Assembly (NCBI RefSeq): GCF_007280555.1
Contig: NZ_VKDB01000052.1
Location: 1 to 7,768, forward strand
Length of the DNA: 7,768 nucleotides
Direction of reading: 5' to 3'
Source of the DNA: Deinococcus detaillensis
Lineage (GTDB): Bacteria; Deinococcota; Deinococci; Deinococcales; Deinococcaceae
Made by a program: the position numbers and the translations under genes. The notes beneath the pieces are model-generated. The model searched no databases, had not been told where the DNA came from, and saw only the letters and a program-made list of their open reading frames with translations. Below are positions 1 through 7,027 of this stretch, in pieces (the first letter of the stretch is position 1; each line of letters starts with the position of its first letter).

Positions 1-51
1 TCACCGCGCGGATGGAACCGCCGCAGATCGCCGTTACCGCTGGTGTGAGGC

Positions 52-87
52 AAAAAAGAGCCCTGATCCCGGTGTGGCATCAGGGCT
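52..87 (-). terminator. Intrinsic terminator of the small secreted-protein gene
   Basis: Read on the minus strand, a perfect 9-bp stem (AGCCCTGAT, positions 59–67, pairing with ATCAGGGCT, 79–87) is followed after one base by a run of six T (52–57 on the plus strand as AAAAAA). It begins about 20 bases past the stop codon of the minus-strand gene at 109–330, so it ends that transcript. There is no T run on the plus-strand side, so it does not look bidirectional. Confidence 0.88.
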
Positions 88-108
88 TGCTCAGTGAGCT
101 TTAGAGAC

Positions 109-330
109 TTAACAGTCTGGCGGGTTGTGGAGGATGCGCTTGATCACGCCCGCCAGGGCGCTGCTGAATTGAGGAGTGAGGCTTATGTCTGCCGTGGTGG
201 GCTGGAGATTGACCGACAGGGCCGTGAGGTTATGCGGCACGGAAGCGGGCACAGAGTTGGCGAGAGAGGTGCTGCCAGCAGCAAAGCTGAAACTCAGGAT
301 CAAAACGGTATTCATCAGGGGACGGTTCAT
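109..330 (-). CDS. Small secreted protein, 73 residues, function unknown
   Basis: I do not recognise a family. The start at 330 is chosen because AAGGAG lies six bases upstream; a longer frame from 390 would add 20 residues with no signal-peptide character. Residues 1–24 look like a Sec signal peptide: Arg3, a hydrophobic core (TVLILSFSFAAG, 8–19) and an S-L-A cleavage site before Asn25. The mature part would be about 49 residues, Thr/Ser/Pro-rich at first, then a short amphipathic stretch (SALAGVIKRILHN) and the C-terminal end NPPDC. The single Cys is the last residue, so it is not a lipoprotein lipobox and could form only an intermolecular disulfide. No transmembrane segment other than the signal is seen. 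The gene is monocistronic, with its own terminator, and is divergent from the large SARP/TPR regulator, with about 125 bases between the two starts. That layout suggests the regulator controls it or senses its product, but this is inference. Confidence 0.72.
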   Translation of the reverse strand: MNRPLMNTVLILSFSFAAGSTSLANSVPASVPHNLTALSVNLQPTTADISLTPQFSSALAGVIKRILHNPPDC

Positions 331-336
331 GGTGTT

Positions 337-342
337 CTCCTT
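337..342 (-). promoter_or_regulatory. Ribosome binding site fixing the start of the small secreted protein
   Basis: Minus-strand AAGGAG sits six bases before the ATG at 330–328. It is the strongest Shine-Dalgarno match in the window and decides against the upstream in-frame ATG at 390. Confidence 0.85.
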
Positions 343-433
343 GTCAGTCTTCAGGCTCGGCCCCGAAGCTGAACAGAGCTTAGAAACCAAGCCGTAACCG
401 CTGCGTCACCGGAGAGGTTTCGCCTGACCGAAG

Positions 434-442
434 TGTCATAAT
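434..442 (+). promoter_or_regulatory. Extended −10 promoter of the SARP/TPR regulator
   Basis: TGT followed by CATAAT is an extended −10 element with one mismatch to TATAAT. No good −35 hexamer lies at the usual distance. Transcription would be expected to begin near 449, giving a leader of only about 5–8 bases before the ATG at 456 and no room for a Shine-Dalgarno sequence; none is seen. Confidence 0.5.
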
Positions 443-455
443 CCTTCCAATCTCT

Positions 456-3400
456 ATGCCTCCTTCAGATTTACTCGAATTTAAGTTGTTGGGTGTTCCA
501 GCGCTCAACCTGGGCCGATTAGAGCTGACGCCTTCGGTTCGCAAAGGGCTGGGCCTGCTGGCTTACTTGGCGCTGGAAGGCCCCACTGATAGGCACAAGT
601 TGGCCGATCTGTTGTGGACGAACCTGACTGAGAGCGACGCCCGCCGCAATTTGCGTCAGGAATTGTGGCGACTTCAGCGCTCACCGCTCTCGGCGTGGTT
701 GGACGTCAAAACTGAGCGTGTGGGCCTTACGACGAACGTGTGGATTGACGTGAACGACTTTCATCAAGCCCTGGCCACCCACGACCTCGGCCGCGCCCTG
801 GCCGGATACGGCGGACCGCTGCTGAGCCGCTTTGAGTTGCCTGGCGCGGGGGGCTTTGAAGACTGGCTGGCTGAGCGCCGGGACGGTCTCACAGCGCTGT
901 GGAAAGATGCGGCCCAGCGTCACGCCGCCGAGCTGGAACGCGCAGGCGATCTGCGCGGCGCACTGGGTTTGCAAGTGCAACTCCTGCAAGACGACGAGTT
1001 TCAGGAAGTCCATCAGCGCGAAGCCATCCGGCTGCAACTGGCGCTGGGCGAACGCGCTGCCGCCCTGAGCCGCTACGAGCACTACGCCCAGATGCTCAGG
1101 GGTGAGCTGGGCCTGGAACCGCTCCCGGAAACACGGGCGCTGATCGCCAACTTGAATGCGGCTGCGCCGCCTGAGCCTGCCGCTCCTGCCCTCAATCCGG
1201 GGCAACGCCTAGAGCTGCCGTTGGTGGGCCGCCGCGCTGAGTGGGCCATGTTGCAAGAGGCTCCAGCCGCCCTCACGGTCGTAGTGGGCGAGGCGGGTAT
1301 CGGTAAGACGCGGCTGGCGGGGGCGTTCGCCTCCACCTTCGGCGCGGCGCTACACCTGCGGGCTTTTGAAGTGTCGCTGCACACGCCGCTCTATCCTGCC
1401 GCCGAGGCACTCAGGACAGCACTGACTGATGCCAGAAGCCGCGAACGACTGACCGCATTGGACGGGTTGTGGCGCACGGAAGCGGCCCGGCTGGTGCCGG
1501 AACTCGATCCCGCTGCCTCTAGCGCCTTTCAGCCTGATGGACGTGCCCGCTTTCTGGACGGCGTCGCGCGGGCGCTGATCTGCGCCGCCGGTGTGGACGG
1601 CGTGCTGGTCTTTGACGATCTCCACTGGGCCGACCCGATGACCTTGGAACTCCTGCTGCATCTGGTGCGCCAACCTCCAGAGCAGCGCCCACGCTTGATC
1701 GCCACGGCGCGGGCACAGGAACTCGCCGACCATCCGGCCCTCAGCGCGGCCCTGGGCAGCCTGGAACGTGAGGGACATCTGTGCCGCTTGCCCCTGACTG
1801 GCCTCAGCGGGCCAGACGTACTGAATCTGGTTCAGGTGCTGTCCGGCAGTTCGTCGGCCCAACTGTTCTCCGCACGGCTGTTCGAGGCGACTTCCGGCCA
1901 CCCGCTGTACCTGCTCGAAAGCCTGCGGCACCTCTTCGACACGGGCCTCTTGCAGCAAGCGCCAGACGGTTCGTGGAGTACGCCCTTTGACGGCGTGACA
2001 CGCGATTACGCTGAATTGCCCCTCCCGCACAGCGTGCGTGAGGCCACCGTGCAGCGCGTCAGTCACCACGGCCCGGCGGCGCGGCGACTGCTGGAGGCGG
2101 CCAGCCTGTCAGAAGACGGGTTTGGGTTGGACGATCTGGCTCCGGCCCTCTCGCTCTCCGACTGGGAAGCGCTGGAAGCCCTGGAGCGGCTGCTGGGGGC
2201 CGGATTCCTTCAGCGCACGCCCACCGGGTACGGCTTCTCGCATGATCTGGTGCGGCGGGTGCTCCAAGAGGAACAGACGCCCGAGCGCCGCCGCCTGATT
2301 CACCGCAAACTGGCTGAGCGATTGGAGCAGACGGGTGGCCCCGCCAGCCGGGTGGCCCGTCATCTTGAGGAGGCCGGGCAAAGAGCGCAGGCTGCGGGCT
2401 GGCGCGTTCGGAGCGCTCAGGACGCGGCGCAGCTCTACGCCCACCGCGTGGCCCTGGGCCAGTACCAGATGGCGCTCGACAACGGTCTGACGGCGCGGGA
2501 AGCTTACGACGTGCGTTTGGCCCGTGCCGAACTGTTCAGAGCGCTGGGCGAATTGCCCGCCCGCGAAGCTGAGCTGACGGCCCTTCAAAGCCTGGCCGAG
2601 CATCTGTCTGACAGCGACCTGCAAGCCGAACTCAGCTTGCGCTGGATCATCTTCTTTCTGGACGCCGGGTACTACGCGCAGGCCCATACAGCGTCCCAGG
2701 CGCTGCTGAGTCAACACTTGTTGCTGGAGCAGCAAGCGGCGGCGCTCAGGTTGGCGGGCTTTACCCTTGGGAGGCTCGGACGGCACCGTGAGGGAGAAGA
2801 CCTCCTGACCCAAGCACTGGCCCTGCCTGGTGAGCGCTCCGCGCTGCTGTTGGCCCAGCTTCACAACGATCTGAGCAATCTCACGCTCGAGCGCGGCGAC
2901 CTGCCACTCGCCCGTCAGCACAATGAAGCGGCGCTCAACGGCTTTCGGGCCGACAGCAACGCCCGTGCCGTCGCCATTGCGCTCAATTCCAGCGCACGCA
3001 TCGCTCACAGCAGCGGCGATGAGGGGCTGGCACTGCGCCGCCTGGAAGAAGCGCTCAGCGCCGCCCGCACCACCGGCGACCTTCACCTGCAAGTGATGTT
3101 TCTCAACAACATGGTGCGCCTTCAGGTCGATCATGGCCACTTGGAGCAGGCACTTATTGCCTTGAATGAAGGGCTGGCCGTTTTGCCACAGCCGCGTGAC
3201 CCGGTGCACGAGGGTCTCCTGCGCAGCCGCGCTGCCGATGTCTACCGGCTCAAGGGTGAACTCGGTCAGGCGCTGGAACATGACCTTCTGGCCATTGAGC
3301 TGGCTGATCAGATCGGTGCGGTGGCGGTACAACTGACCCGCCGCATTCACCTGGCGCGATTTTTGCTGCAACTCGGTGACCCAGAAGGGACTGAGCGCTG

Positions 3401-3929
3401 GCTGGGACAGGCCCGTGACTTCCACGGCAGTGGCCAGGAGCCGCATCTGCTTCTGGAAATCGCCCACGCCGAACTGGGACTGTACCGGCGACAGGGTTCA
3501 GCAGTGCTGGGACGCTTGGAGAATCTGCTGGCTCAGCAGGGCAACAGTCAAGGCGATGACTGGAGCTGGCTGACTCTCCTACGCAGCGCCGCGTATCTAG
3601 CGCTGGGGCGACCTGACGCAGCGTTGGAGGCATTGCCCGTCCCGCTTCAACGGCCTTCGCTGCAGGCGCTTGAACTCGGCATCCGTCTCCATGCTGAGGC
3701 CAACCCGCACGCTCAAACTGAGGCCCGCGCCCTGCTGGCATCTAGTCGACTCGCGCCGCTGGAGGCGCTGGCCCTGACCCGCAGTCTGCTCGCAGCGTCG
3801 GCTCCGGCGGAACAAAGAAGCCTTGAGAAGGACCATCAAAGACTGCACCTTCAGTTGGCCGCCAGTTTGCCAGCTGACTTACGGCCTCATTTTGCCGAGA
3901 TGTCTTTGCTCAGCAAACCAAGCTGTTAA
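456..3929 (+). CDS. SARP/AfsR-type transcriptional regulator with BTAD, NTPase and TPR domains
   Basis: A cytoplasmic DNA-binding signal-integrating regulator of 1157 residues. Residues 8–95 form an OmpR/SARP-like winged helix with the recognition-helix pattern D61-ARRNLRQELWRL. Residues about 97–233 are a bacterial transcriptional activation domain (BTAD), itself helical and TPR-like. An Ala/Pro linker (234–250) leads to a STAND/AAA-type NTPase opening with LVGR (256–259), Walker A GEAGIGKT (278–285), Walker B VFDDLHWAD (385–393) and a sensor-like LIATAR (414–419). A MalT-like helical region follows (about 510–640), then TPR-type helical hairpins to near the C-terminus, clearest around 797–950. 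There is no C-terminal LuxR HTH, so it is AfsR-like rather than LAL/MalT-like. Family knowledge: such proteins activate nearby promoters and use NTP turnover to gate activity; the ligand here is unknown. The start is the only plausible ATG near the N-terminal strand; it lacks a Shine-Dalgarno and follows an extended −10 box. No terminator is evident after its stop, so read-through into the DUF3160 operon is possible. Confidence 0.93.
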   Translation: MPPSDLLEFKLLGVPALNLGRLELTPSVRKGLGLLAYLALEGPTDRHKLADLLWTNLTESDARRNLRQELWRLQRSPLSAWLDVKTERVGLTTNVWIDVNDFHQALATHDLGRALAGYGGPLLSRFELPGAGGFEDWLAERRDGLTALWKDAAQRHAAELERAGDLRGALGLQVQLLQDDEFQEVHQREAIRLQLALGERAAALSRYEHYAQMLRGELGLEPLPETRALIANLNAAAPPEPAAPALNPGQRLELPLVGRRAEWAMLQEAPAALTVVVGEAGIGKTRLAGAFASTFGAALHLRAFEVSLHTPLYPAAEALRTALTDARSRERLTALDGLWRTEAARLVPELDPAASSAFQPDGRARFLDGVARALICAAGVDGVLVFDDLHWADPMTLELLLHLVRQPPEQRPRLIATARAQELADHPALSAALGSLEREGHLCRLPLTGLSGPDVLNLVQVLSGSSSAQLFSARLFEATSGHPLYLLESLRHLFDTGLLQQAPDGSWSTPFDGVTRDYAELPLPHSVREATVQRVSHHGPAARRLLEAASLSEDGFGLDDLAPALSLSDWEALEALERLLGAGFLQRTPTGYGFSHDLVRRVLQEEQTPERRRLIHRKLAERLEQTGGPASRVARHLEEAGQRAQAAGWRVRSAQDAAQLYAHRVALGQYQMALDNGLTAREAYDVRLARAELFRALGELPAREAELTALQSLAEHLSDSDLQAELSLRWIIFFLDAGYYAQAHTASQALLSQHLLLEQQAAALRLAGFTLGRLGRHREGEDLLTQALALPGERSALLLAQLHNDLSNLTLERGDLPLARQHNEAALNGFRADSNARAVAIALNSSARIAHSSGDEGLALRRLEEALSAARTTGDLHLQVMFLNNMVRLQVDHGHLEQALIALNEGLAVLPQPRDPVHEGLLRSRAADVYRLKGELGQALEHDLLAIELADQIGAVAVQLTRRIHLARFLLQLGDPEGTERWLGQARDFHGSGQEPHLLLEIAHAELGLYRRQGSAVLGRLENLLAQQGNSQGDDWSWLTLLRSAAYLALGRPDAALEALPVPLQRPSLQALELGIRLHAEANPHAQTEARALLASSRLAPLEALALTRSLLAASAPAEQRSLEKDHQRLHLQLAASLPADLRPHFAEMSLLSKPSC

Positions 3930-4098
3930 TGGGAGTGGGTCAGGAGAGAACGGTAAGCAGTTTGCACCTGGAGTGTCGTTTACGCTCAGGACGCAAGGCC
4001 CGCTCTCGGAGTATTTCTTGATCCAAGAATTTCCATTCTGAATTAAGCTGCCACCCGGAATCTAATGCCAGCTACACCTCGTGTACTGTATGGAGACC
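3930..4098 (+). promoter_or_regulatory. Intergenic region with promoter and inverted repeats ahead of the DUF3160 operon
   Basis: The gap after the regulator gene has no convincing Rho-independent terminator. An AT-rich patch stands out: the palindrome TTCTTG-ATC-CAAGAA (4015–4029) overlaps a second inverted repeat AGAAT-ttcc-ATTCT (4026–4039). Downstream, TCTAAT (4061–4066) is a −10 candidate with CTGAAT (4038–4043) as a weak −35 at 17-base spacing, which would start transcription near 4073. The palindrome would then lie around −58 to −44, where an activator could bind. The hairpin is too AT-rich and lacks a T run for a terminator call. Confidence 0.45.
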
Positions 4099-6144
4099 AT
4101 GACCCCTTCCCACTCGATCGCAGCCCTAACCTGTCTCGTGACCCTTTCTACTGGCGCGGGGGGGGCGGCCTCCACGCTGCCGGTCAACCTCGGTGCGCTC
4201 AGCAACCCCGGCCTGCTCAGAGGCAACCCGGACCTGGGGTTGCCTGCCTTGAACGCGGCGCAGCGCACGGCTCTCGCCCGTCAGGGCTTTGTGATCACGC
4301 CCGCCGGGTGGCGGCAGTTCGACGCGGTGTATGAGGCCACCCGCTACGCCGAGCAGCCAGTCTTCGTGACCACGGACTCGGTGCTGCATATCTACCACCT
4401 CGTCTTCGACAAAATGCTGCGCGACCTGGAACGCGAGACGCTCGCACCGACGGTCCGGCAGCTCACAGCGCGGCTGGTGGCAAGCGCGCAGCGGCAACTG
4501 AAGGCGCTGGGCGGCACGCCTCTGGAAGAAGACGCGCGGCGGGCGCTGGCTTATCTGGCAGTAGCGCAGAAACTGGCAGATCCAGCAGCTCCAGTTCCGG
4601 TGGAAGTCGCGGCGCTGGTGGCAGCGGAACTGAAACTGATCGACGCCCACGCCGGGATGGCGTCCTCGCCCATCTTCGCGGCTTCAGAGATGCTGGAAGA
4701 TTACTCACAGTATGTGCCGCGCGGCCACTACACCCGCTCCGAGACACTGAAACGCTACTTCCGCACGCTGACTTGGCTGGGCCGCATGAACCTGCGGGTC
4801 ACAAAGCCCGGCGAGACGCGCACGGCGGCCCTGATCACGCACCTAATGACCGGAGACGCGCAGGCGCAAAAACTGTGGGCAAGGGTGTACGATCCCACAG
4901 CGCTGCTGATCGGCGCGGGCGACGACCTGAACTACCGACAGTACGCACAGGCCCTCCAAGCGGTCACAGGTGGGAACATCCGCAAGCTGGGCGATCCGGC
5001 CACCCTGGAAGCGTTCCAGGCCAGTCTCGCCAAGTTGCCACCGCCGCGCGTCAACAGCGTCTTCGTGGTGGCGAAACCCGGCGAAGGCGCGGACGTTCGC
5101 CAGCGCGAGACGCTGGGTTTCCGGCTGATGGGGCAGCGCTTCACGCTGGACGGCGCGGCGCTGCAACAGCTCATCTACCGCGAGGTCGGCACCGAACAAA
5201 AGCCCCGCACCCTCCCTCGCGGGCTGGACCTGCTCGCCGCCATGGGCAGCGACCCCGCGCTGAACGAGCTGCGGACACTGGGCGACGCGGCCTACGCCAA
5301 CTACGGGCCGCAGATGCAAAAGACCCGCACCCAGTTCGCGGTGCTGCAACCCGCCGACTGGAACGCCAACGTCTACAGCGGCTGGTTATACGTGCTGCAG
5401 GCGCTGGCGAAACCGGAAACGCGGGACAGCCGCTATCCGGCCTTCATGCGGACCCCGGCGTGGACGCGCAAAGAGATGCTCACCGCGCTGGGATCGTGGA
5501 CCGAGCTGCGGCACGACACACTGCTGTACGCTAAGCAGGTCATGGTCGAGATGGGTGGGGGCGAGGAACCCGAACACCCGCGCGGGTATGTGGAGCCCAA
5601 CGTCCAAGTCTGGACCCGGTTGTTGGCGCTCGAAACCCTGACCCGCCACGTGCTTACCAATCAAAAGATTCTTTCCGAGCGCACCGATAACAACTTGACG
5701 GAACTCCGCAGCATGCTGGAGTTTCTGAAAACCGTGAGCGCCAAACAACTGACCGGACAGCCCCTGAGCCGCGACAGTTATGACCGCATCCACTTTTTCG
5801 GCGGCTGGCTTGAGCAGCTCAAAATTGCCAGCACCGATCCCGAGGGTGGCGATGACGGTGGTACGCCCTCCTTCGACGAGCAGCCCTACGCGGGCGTGGT
5901 GGCAGACGTGGCGACGGCGAACGGTGTGGCTCTGGAGGAGGGCACCGGCACCATTCACGAGTTGTACGCCGTCGTGCCGGACGGGCGCGGCGGGCAGCAG
6001 ATCGCGCGGGGCGGGGTGTATTCGCAGTACGAGTTCACAGTTCCTGTCTCTCAGCGCCTGACCGACGAGACGTGGCGGGCGCGGCTGAAAGCGGGGAAGC
6101 TACCCCCGACGCACCCGTGGCTGGACGGTATCGTGGTGAAGTGA
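4099..6144 (+). CDS. Exported DUF3160 domain protein
   Basis: A DUF3160-family protein of 681 residues; the biochemical role of the family is not established. Start options in frame are GTG 4081, ATG 4090 and ATG 4099; I chose 4099 because GGAG (4092–4095) precedes it, though at a short spacing of three bases, and because it gives a cleaner signal peptide without the acidic residue at position 2. Residues 1–25 are a Sec signal (IAALTCLVTL core, Ala-rich end near AGGAAS) with no basic residue in the n-region. The domain fills the rest, about 40–678. Family-type landmarks are VFVTTDSVLHIYH (88–100), SWTELRHDTLLYAKQ ending at 480, YDRIHFFGGWLEQL around His565, and VADV (601–604) followed by ALEEGTG (611–617) and IARGGVYSQYEF (635–646). 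It is full length, with no disruption. It heads a three-gene operon of exported proteins: the capA-like gene starts 10 bases after its stop. It probably acts in the periplasm or on the outer surface. Confidence 0.9.
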   Translation: MTPSHSIAALTCLVTLSTGAGGAASTLPVNLGALSNPGLLRGNPDLGLPALNAAQRTALARQGFVITPAGWRQFDAVYEATRYAEQPVFVTTDSVLHIYHLVFDKMLRDLERETLAPTVRQLTARLVASAQRQLKALGGTPLEEDARRALAYLAVAQKLADPAAPVPVEVAALVAAELKLIDAHAGMASSPIFAASEMLEDYSQYVPRGHYTRSETLKRYFRTLTWLGRMNLRVTKPGETRTAALITHLMTGDAQAQKLWARVYDPTALLIGAGDDLNYRQYAQALQAVTGGNIRKLGDPATLEAFQASLAKLPPPRVNSVFVVAKPGEGADVRQRETLGFRLMGQRFTLDGAALQQLIYREVGTEQKPRTLPRGLDLLAAMGSDPALNELRTLGDAAYANYGPQMQKTRTQFAVLQPADWNANVYSGWLYVLQALAKPETRDSRYPAFMRTPAWTRKEMLTALGSWTELRHDTLLYAKQVMVEMGGGEEPEHPRGYVEPNVQVWTRLLALETLTRHVLTNQKILSERTDNNLTELRSMLEFLKTVSAKQLTGQPLSRDSYDRIHFFGGWLEQLKIASTDPEGGDDGGTPSFDEQPYAGVVADVATANGVALEEGTGTIHELYAVVPDGRGGQQIARGGVYSQYEFTVPVSQRLTDETWRARLKAGKLPPTHPWLDGIVVK

Positions 6145-6147
6145 GGA
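6144..6147 (+). promoter_or_regulatory. Ribosome binding site for the GTG start of the CapA-like gene
   Basis: AGGA overlaps the end of the DUF3160 stop codon and lies seven bases before the GTG at 6155. It supports this non-ATG start and translational coupling between the two genes. Confidence 0.65.
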
Positions 6148-6154
6148 CGGTGAC

Positions 6155-7027
6155 GTGAAGGCCAGCGCCACGCTGCTGTCTGTCCTCGGCCTGCTGGCCC
6201 TCACTTCTGGCGGGCGGGAAGACCCGATACCGCTGACGTTCGCGCTGGTGGGGGACGTGAGCGTGGGGCGTGGAGTGGCTCAGATCAACGCCGCAGACTG
6301 GAGCGCTGCTCTTTCAGATATTCAGGCGGCGCTCAAGGCCGACGCCACCTTCGGCAACCTGGAATCCCCTCTGACCACGCAGCCTCATCAAGGAAGTGGC
6401 CTGGATTTGCGTGCACCGCCTGCCGGGGTGGCGGCCCTGGCTGCATTCACCCATCTGGGTGTAGAGAACAATCACGCGCTGGACGGCGGCGTAACGGGAC
6501 AGACGCAGACACGGACGGTGCTTCAGAAAAACGGTGTGACCCCGGTGACGCGCGGGCTGATTGTAACGCGGGTGCGCGGCGTTCCCGTCGCCTGGATCGC
6601 GTTCTTTGACGACGACTACACACCGCCCCCCATGGCCGCCATCCGGGAGGGTGCACGGCGAGCACAGACAGTGGTGGTGGGCGTTCACTGGGGAGCGGAA
6701 TATGGTCCGGTCACGGCGCGTCAGCGCTGGCTGGCCCACGCGTTGGCCGCAGCGGGGGCAGACCTGATCGTAGGCAGCGGGCCACACGTCCTGCAAGGCC
6801 ACGAGCGGATAGGTAACACCCTGGTGCTGTATAGCCTGGGCAATCTGCTGCTGGATCAACCTTACCCGGACGCGCGGGTGGGGGCAGTGGTGCGGGTCAC
6901 GCGGGAACTGGCAGGCTGGAGCGCCTGCGCCGTTTCCACCCGCTACCGGGCAGGCCGCGTCTCGTTCGCCAACGGAGAGGAGCGCCCCCGGATCCTCGCC
7001 CGGCTGGGGCTGAGGGGCTGCGGGTGA
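6155..7027 (+). CDS. CapA family protein (PGA_cap domain), exported, metallophosphatase-like
   Basis: A 290-residue member of the CapA/PGA_cap family, which has a calcineurin-like metallophosphatase fold. Visible motifs in order: GDVSVGRG (33–40), NLESPLT (68–74), ENNHALDGG (104–112), VHWGAEY (177–183), GADLIVGSGPHVLQ (201–214) and YSLGNLLLDQ (226–235). The putative metal ligands Asp34, Asn68, Glu70, His107, His178 and His211 are all present, so it looks catalytically competent. It is shorter than many relatives (about 350–400 residues). Residues 1–20 are a weak signal peptide (Lys2, hydrophobic 7–16); the LTSGG stretch lacks the lipobox Cys. GTG 6155 is chosen for the AGGA upstream and the signal peptide. 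The family name comes from poly-gamma-glutamate capsule genes, but no PgsB/CapB-type synthetase or CapC is in the window, so a role as a stand-alone envelope hydrolase is more likely. Its last codons overlap the next gene by four bases (GTGA). Confidence 0.9.
   Translation: MKASATLLSVLGLLALTSGGREDPIPLTFALVGDVSVGRGVAQINAADWSAALSDIQAALKADATFGNLESPLTTQPHQGSGLDLRAPPAGVAALAAFTHLGVENNHALDGGVTGQTQTRTVLQKNGVTPVTRGLIVTRVRGVPVAWIAFFDDDYTPPPMAAIREGARRAQTVVVGVHWGAEYGPVTARQRWLAHALAAAGADLIVGSGPHVLQGHERIGNTLVLYSLGNLLLDQPYPDARVGAVVRVTRELAGWSACAVSTRYRAGRVSFANGEERPRILARLGLRGCG
7012..7017 (+). promoter_or_regulatory. Ribosome binding site for the third operon gene
   Basis: GAGGGG inside the end of the CapA-like gene lies six bases before the GTG at 7024, whose codon overlaps the upstream TGA stop as GTGA. 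This decides the start and implies coupled translation. Confidence 0.6.

Larger units (their letters stand above)
331..455. promoter_or_regulatory. Divergent intergenic regulatory region
   Basis: This gap separates the starts of the minus-strand secreted protein and the plus-strand regulator and must hold both promoters. On the minus strand a TAAGCT hexamer (382–377) fits the TANNNT type of −10 box, without a convincing −35; an inverted repeat AAGCT-gaacag-AGCTT (366–381) overlaps it and could be an operator. Toward the plus strand there is an extended −10 (434–442). ACCG recurs at 397, 408 and 427, the first two 11 bases apart. Confidence 0.5.

Noticed and set aside
1..48. Possible C-terminal end of an upstream plus-strand gene (frame 1 stop at 46–48)
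   Set aside because: Only about 15 codons are visible, all three plus-strand frames are open over part of it, and the hairpin beyond is oriented as a terminator for the minus strand. There is not enough sequence to choose.
2109..3467. 452-codon open frame antisense to the TPR region of the regulator
   Set aside because: GC-rich genes often leave the antisense frame open. It has no recognisable domain, it is Gln/Val/Arg-rich as expected from reversed Leu/Ala/Glu codons, and the plus-strand frame is clearly the real protein.
4065..4334. Plus-strand frame from ATG 4065 overlapping the DUF3160 start
   Set aside because: It lacks the hydrophobic signal and family motifs found in the 4099 frame. 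The G8 run raised the idea of a frameshift, but the 4099 frame is continuous from signal peptide to C-terminus, so no correction is needed.
4773..5534. 253-codon plus-strand frame inside the DUF3160 gene
   Set aside because: It is Arg/Gly/Pro-rich low-complexity text typical of a shifted frame, and the DUF3160 motifs run through the other frame without a break.
6773..6790. GSGPHV in the CapA-like protein in place of a GHHPH-type motif, as a sign of inactivation
   Set aside because: From memory, GSGPHV is a common natural variant in this family. The final His (211) and the other motifs are intact, so I do not treat it as a defect.
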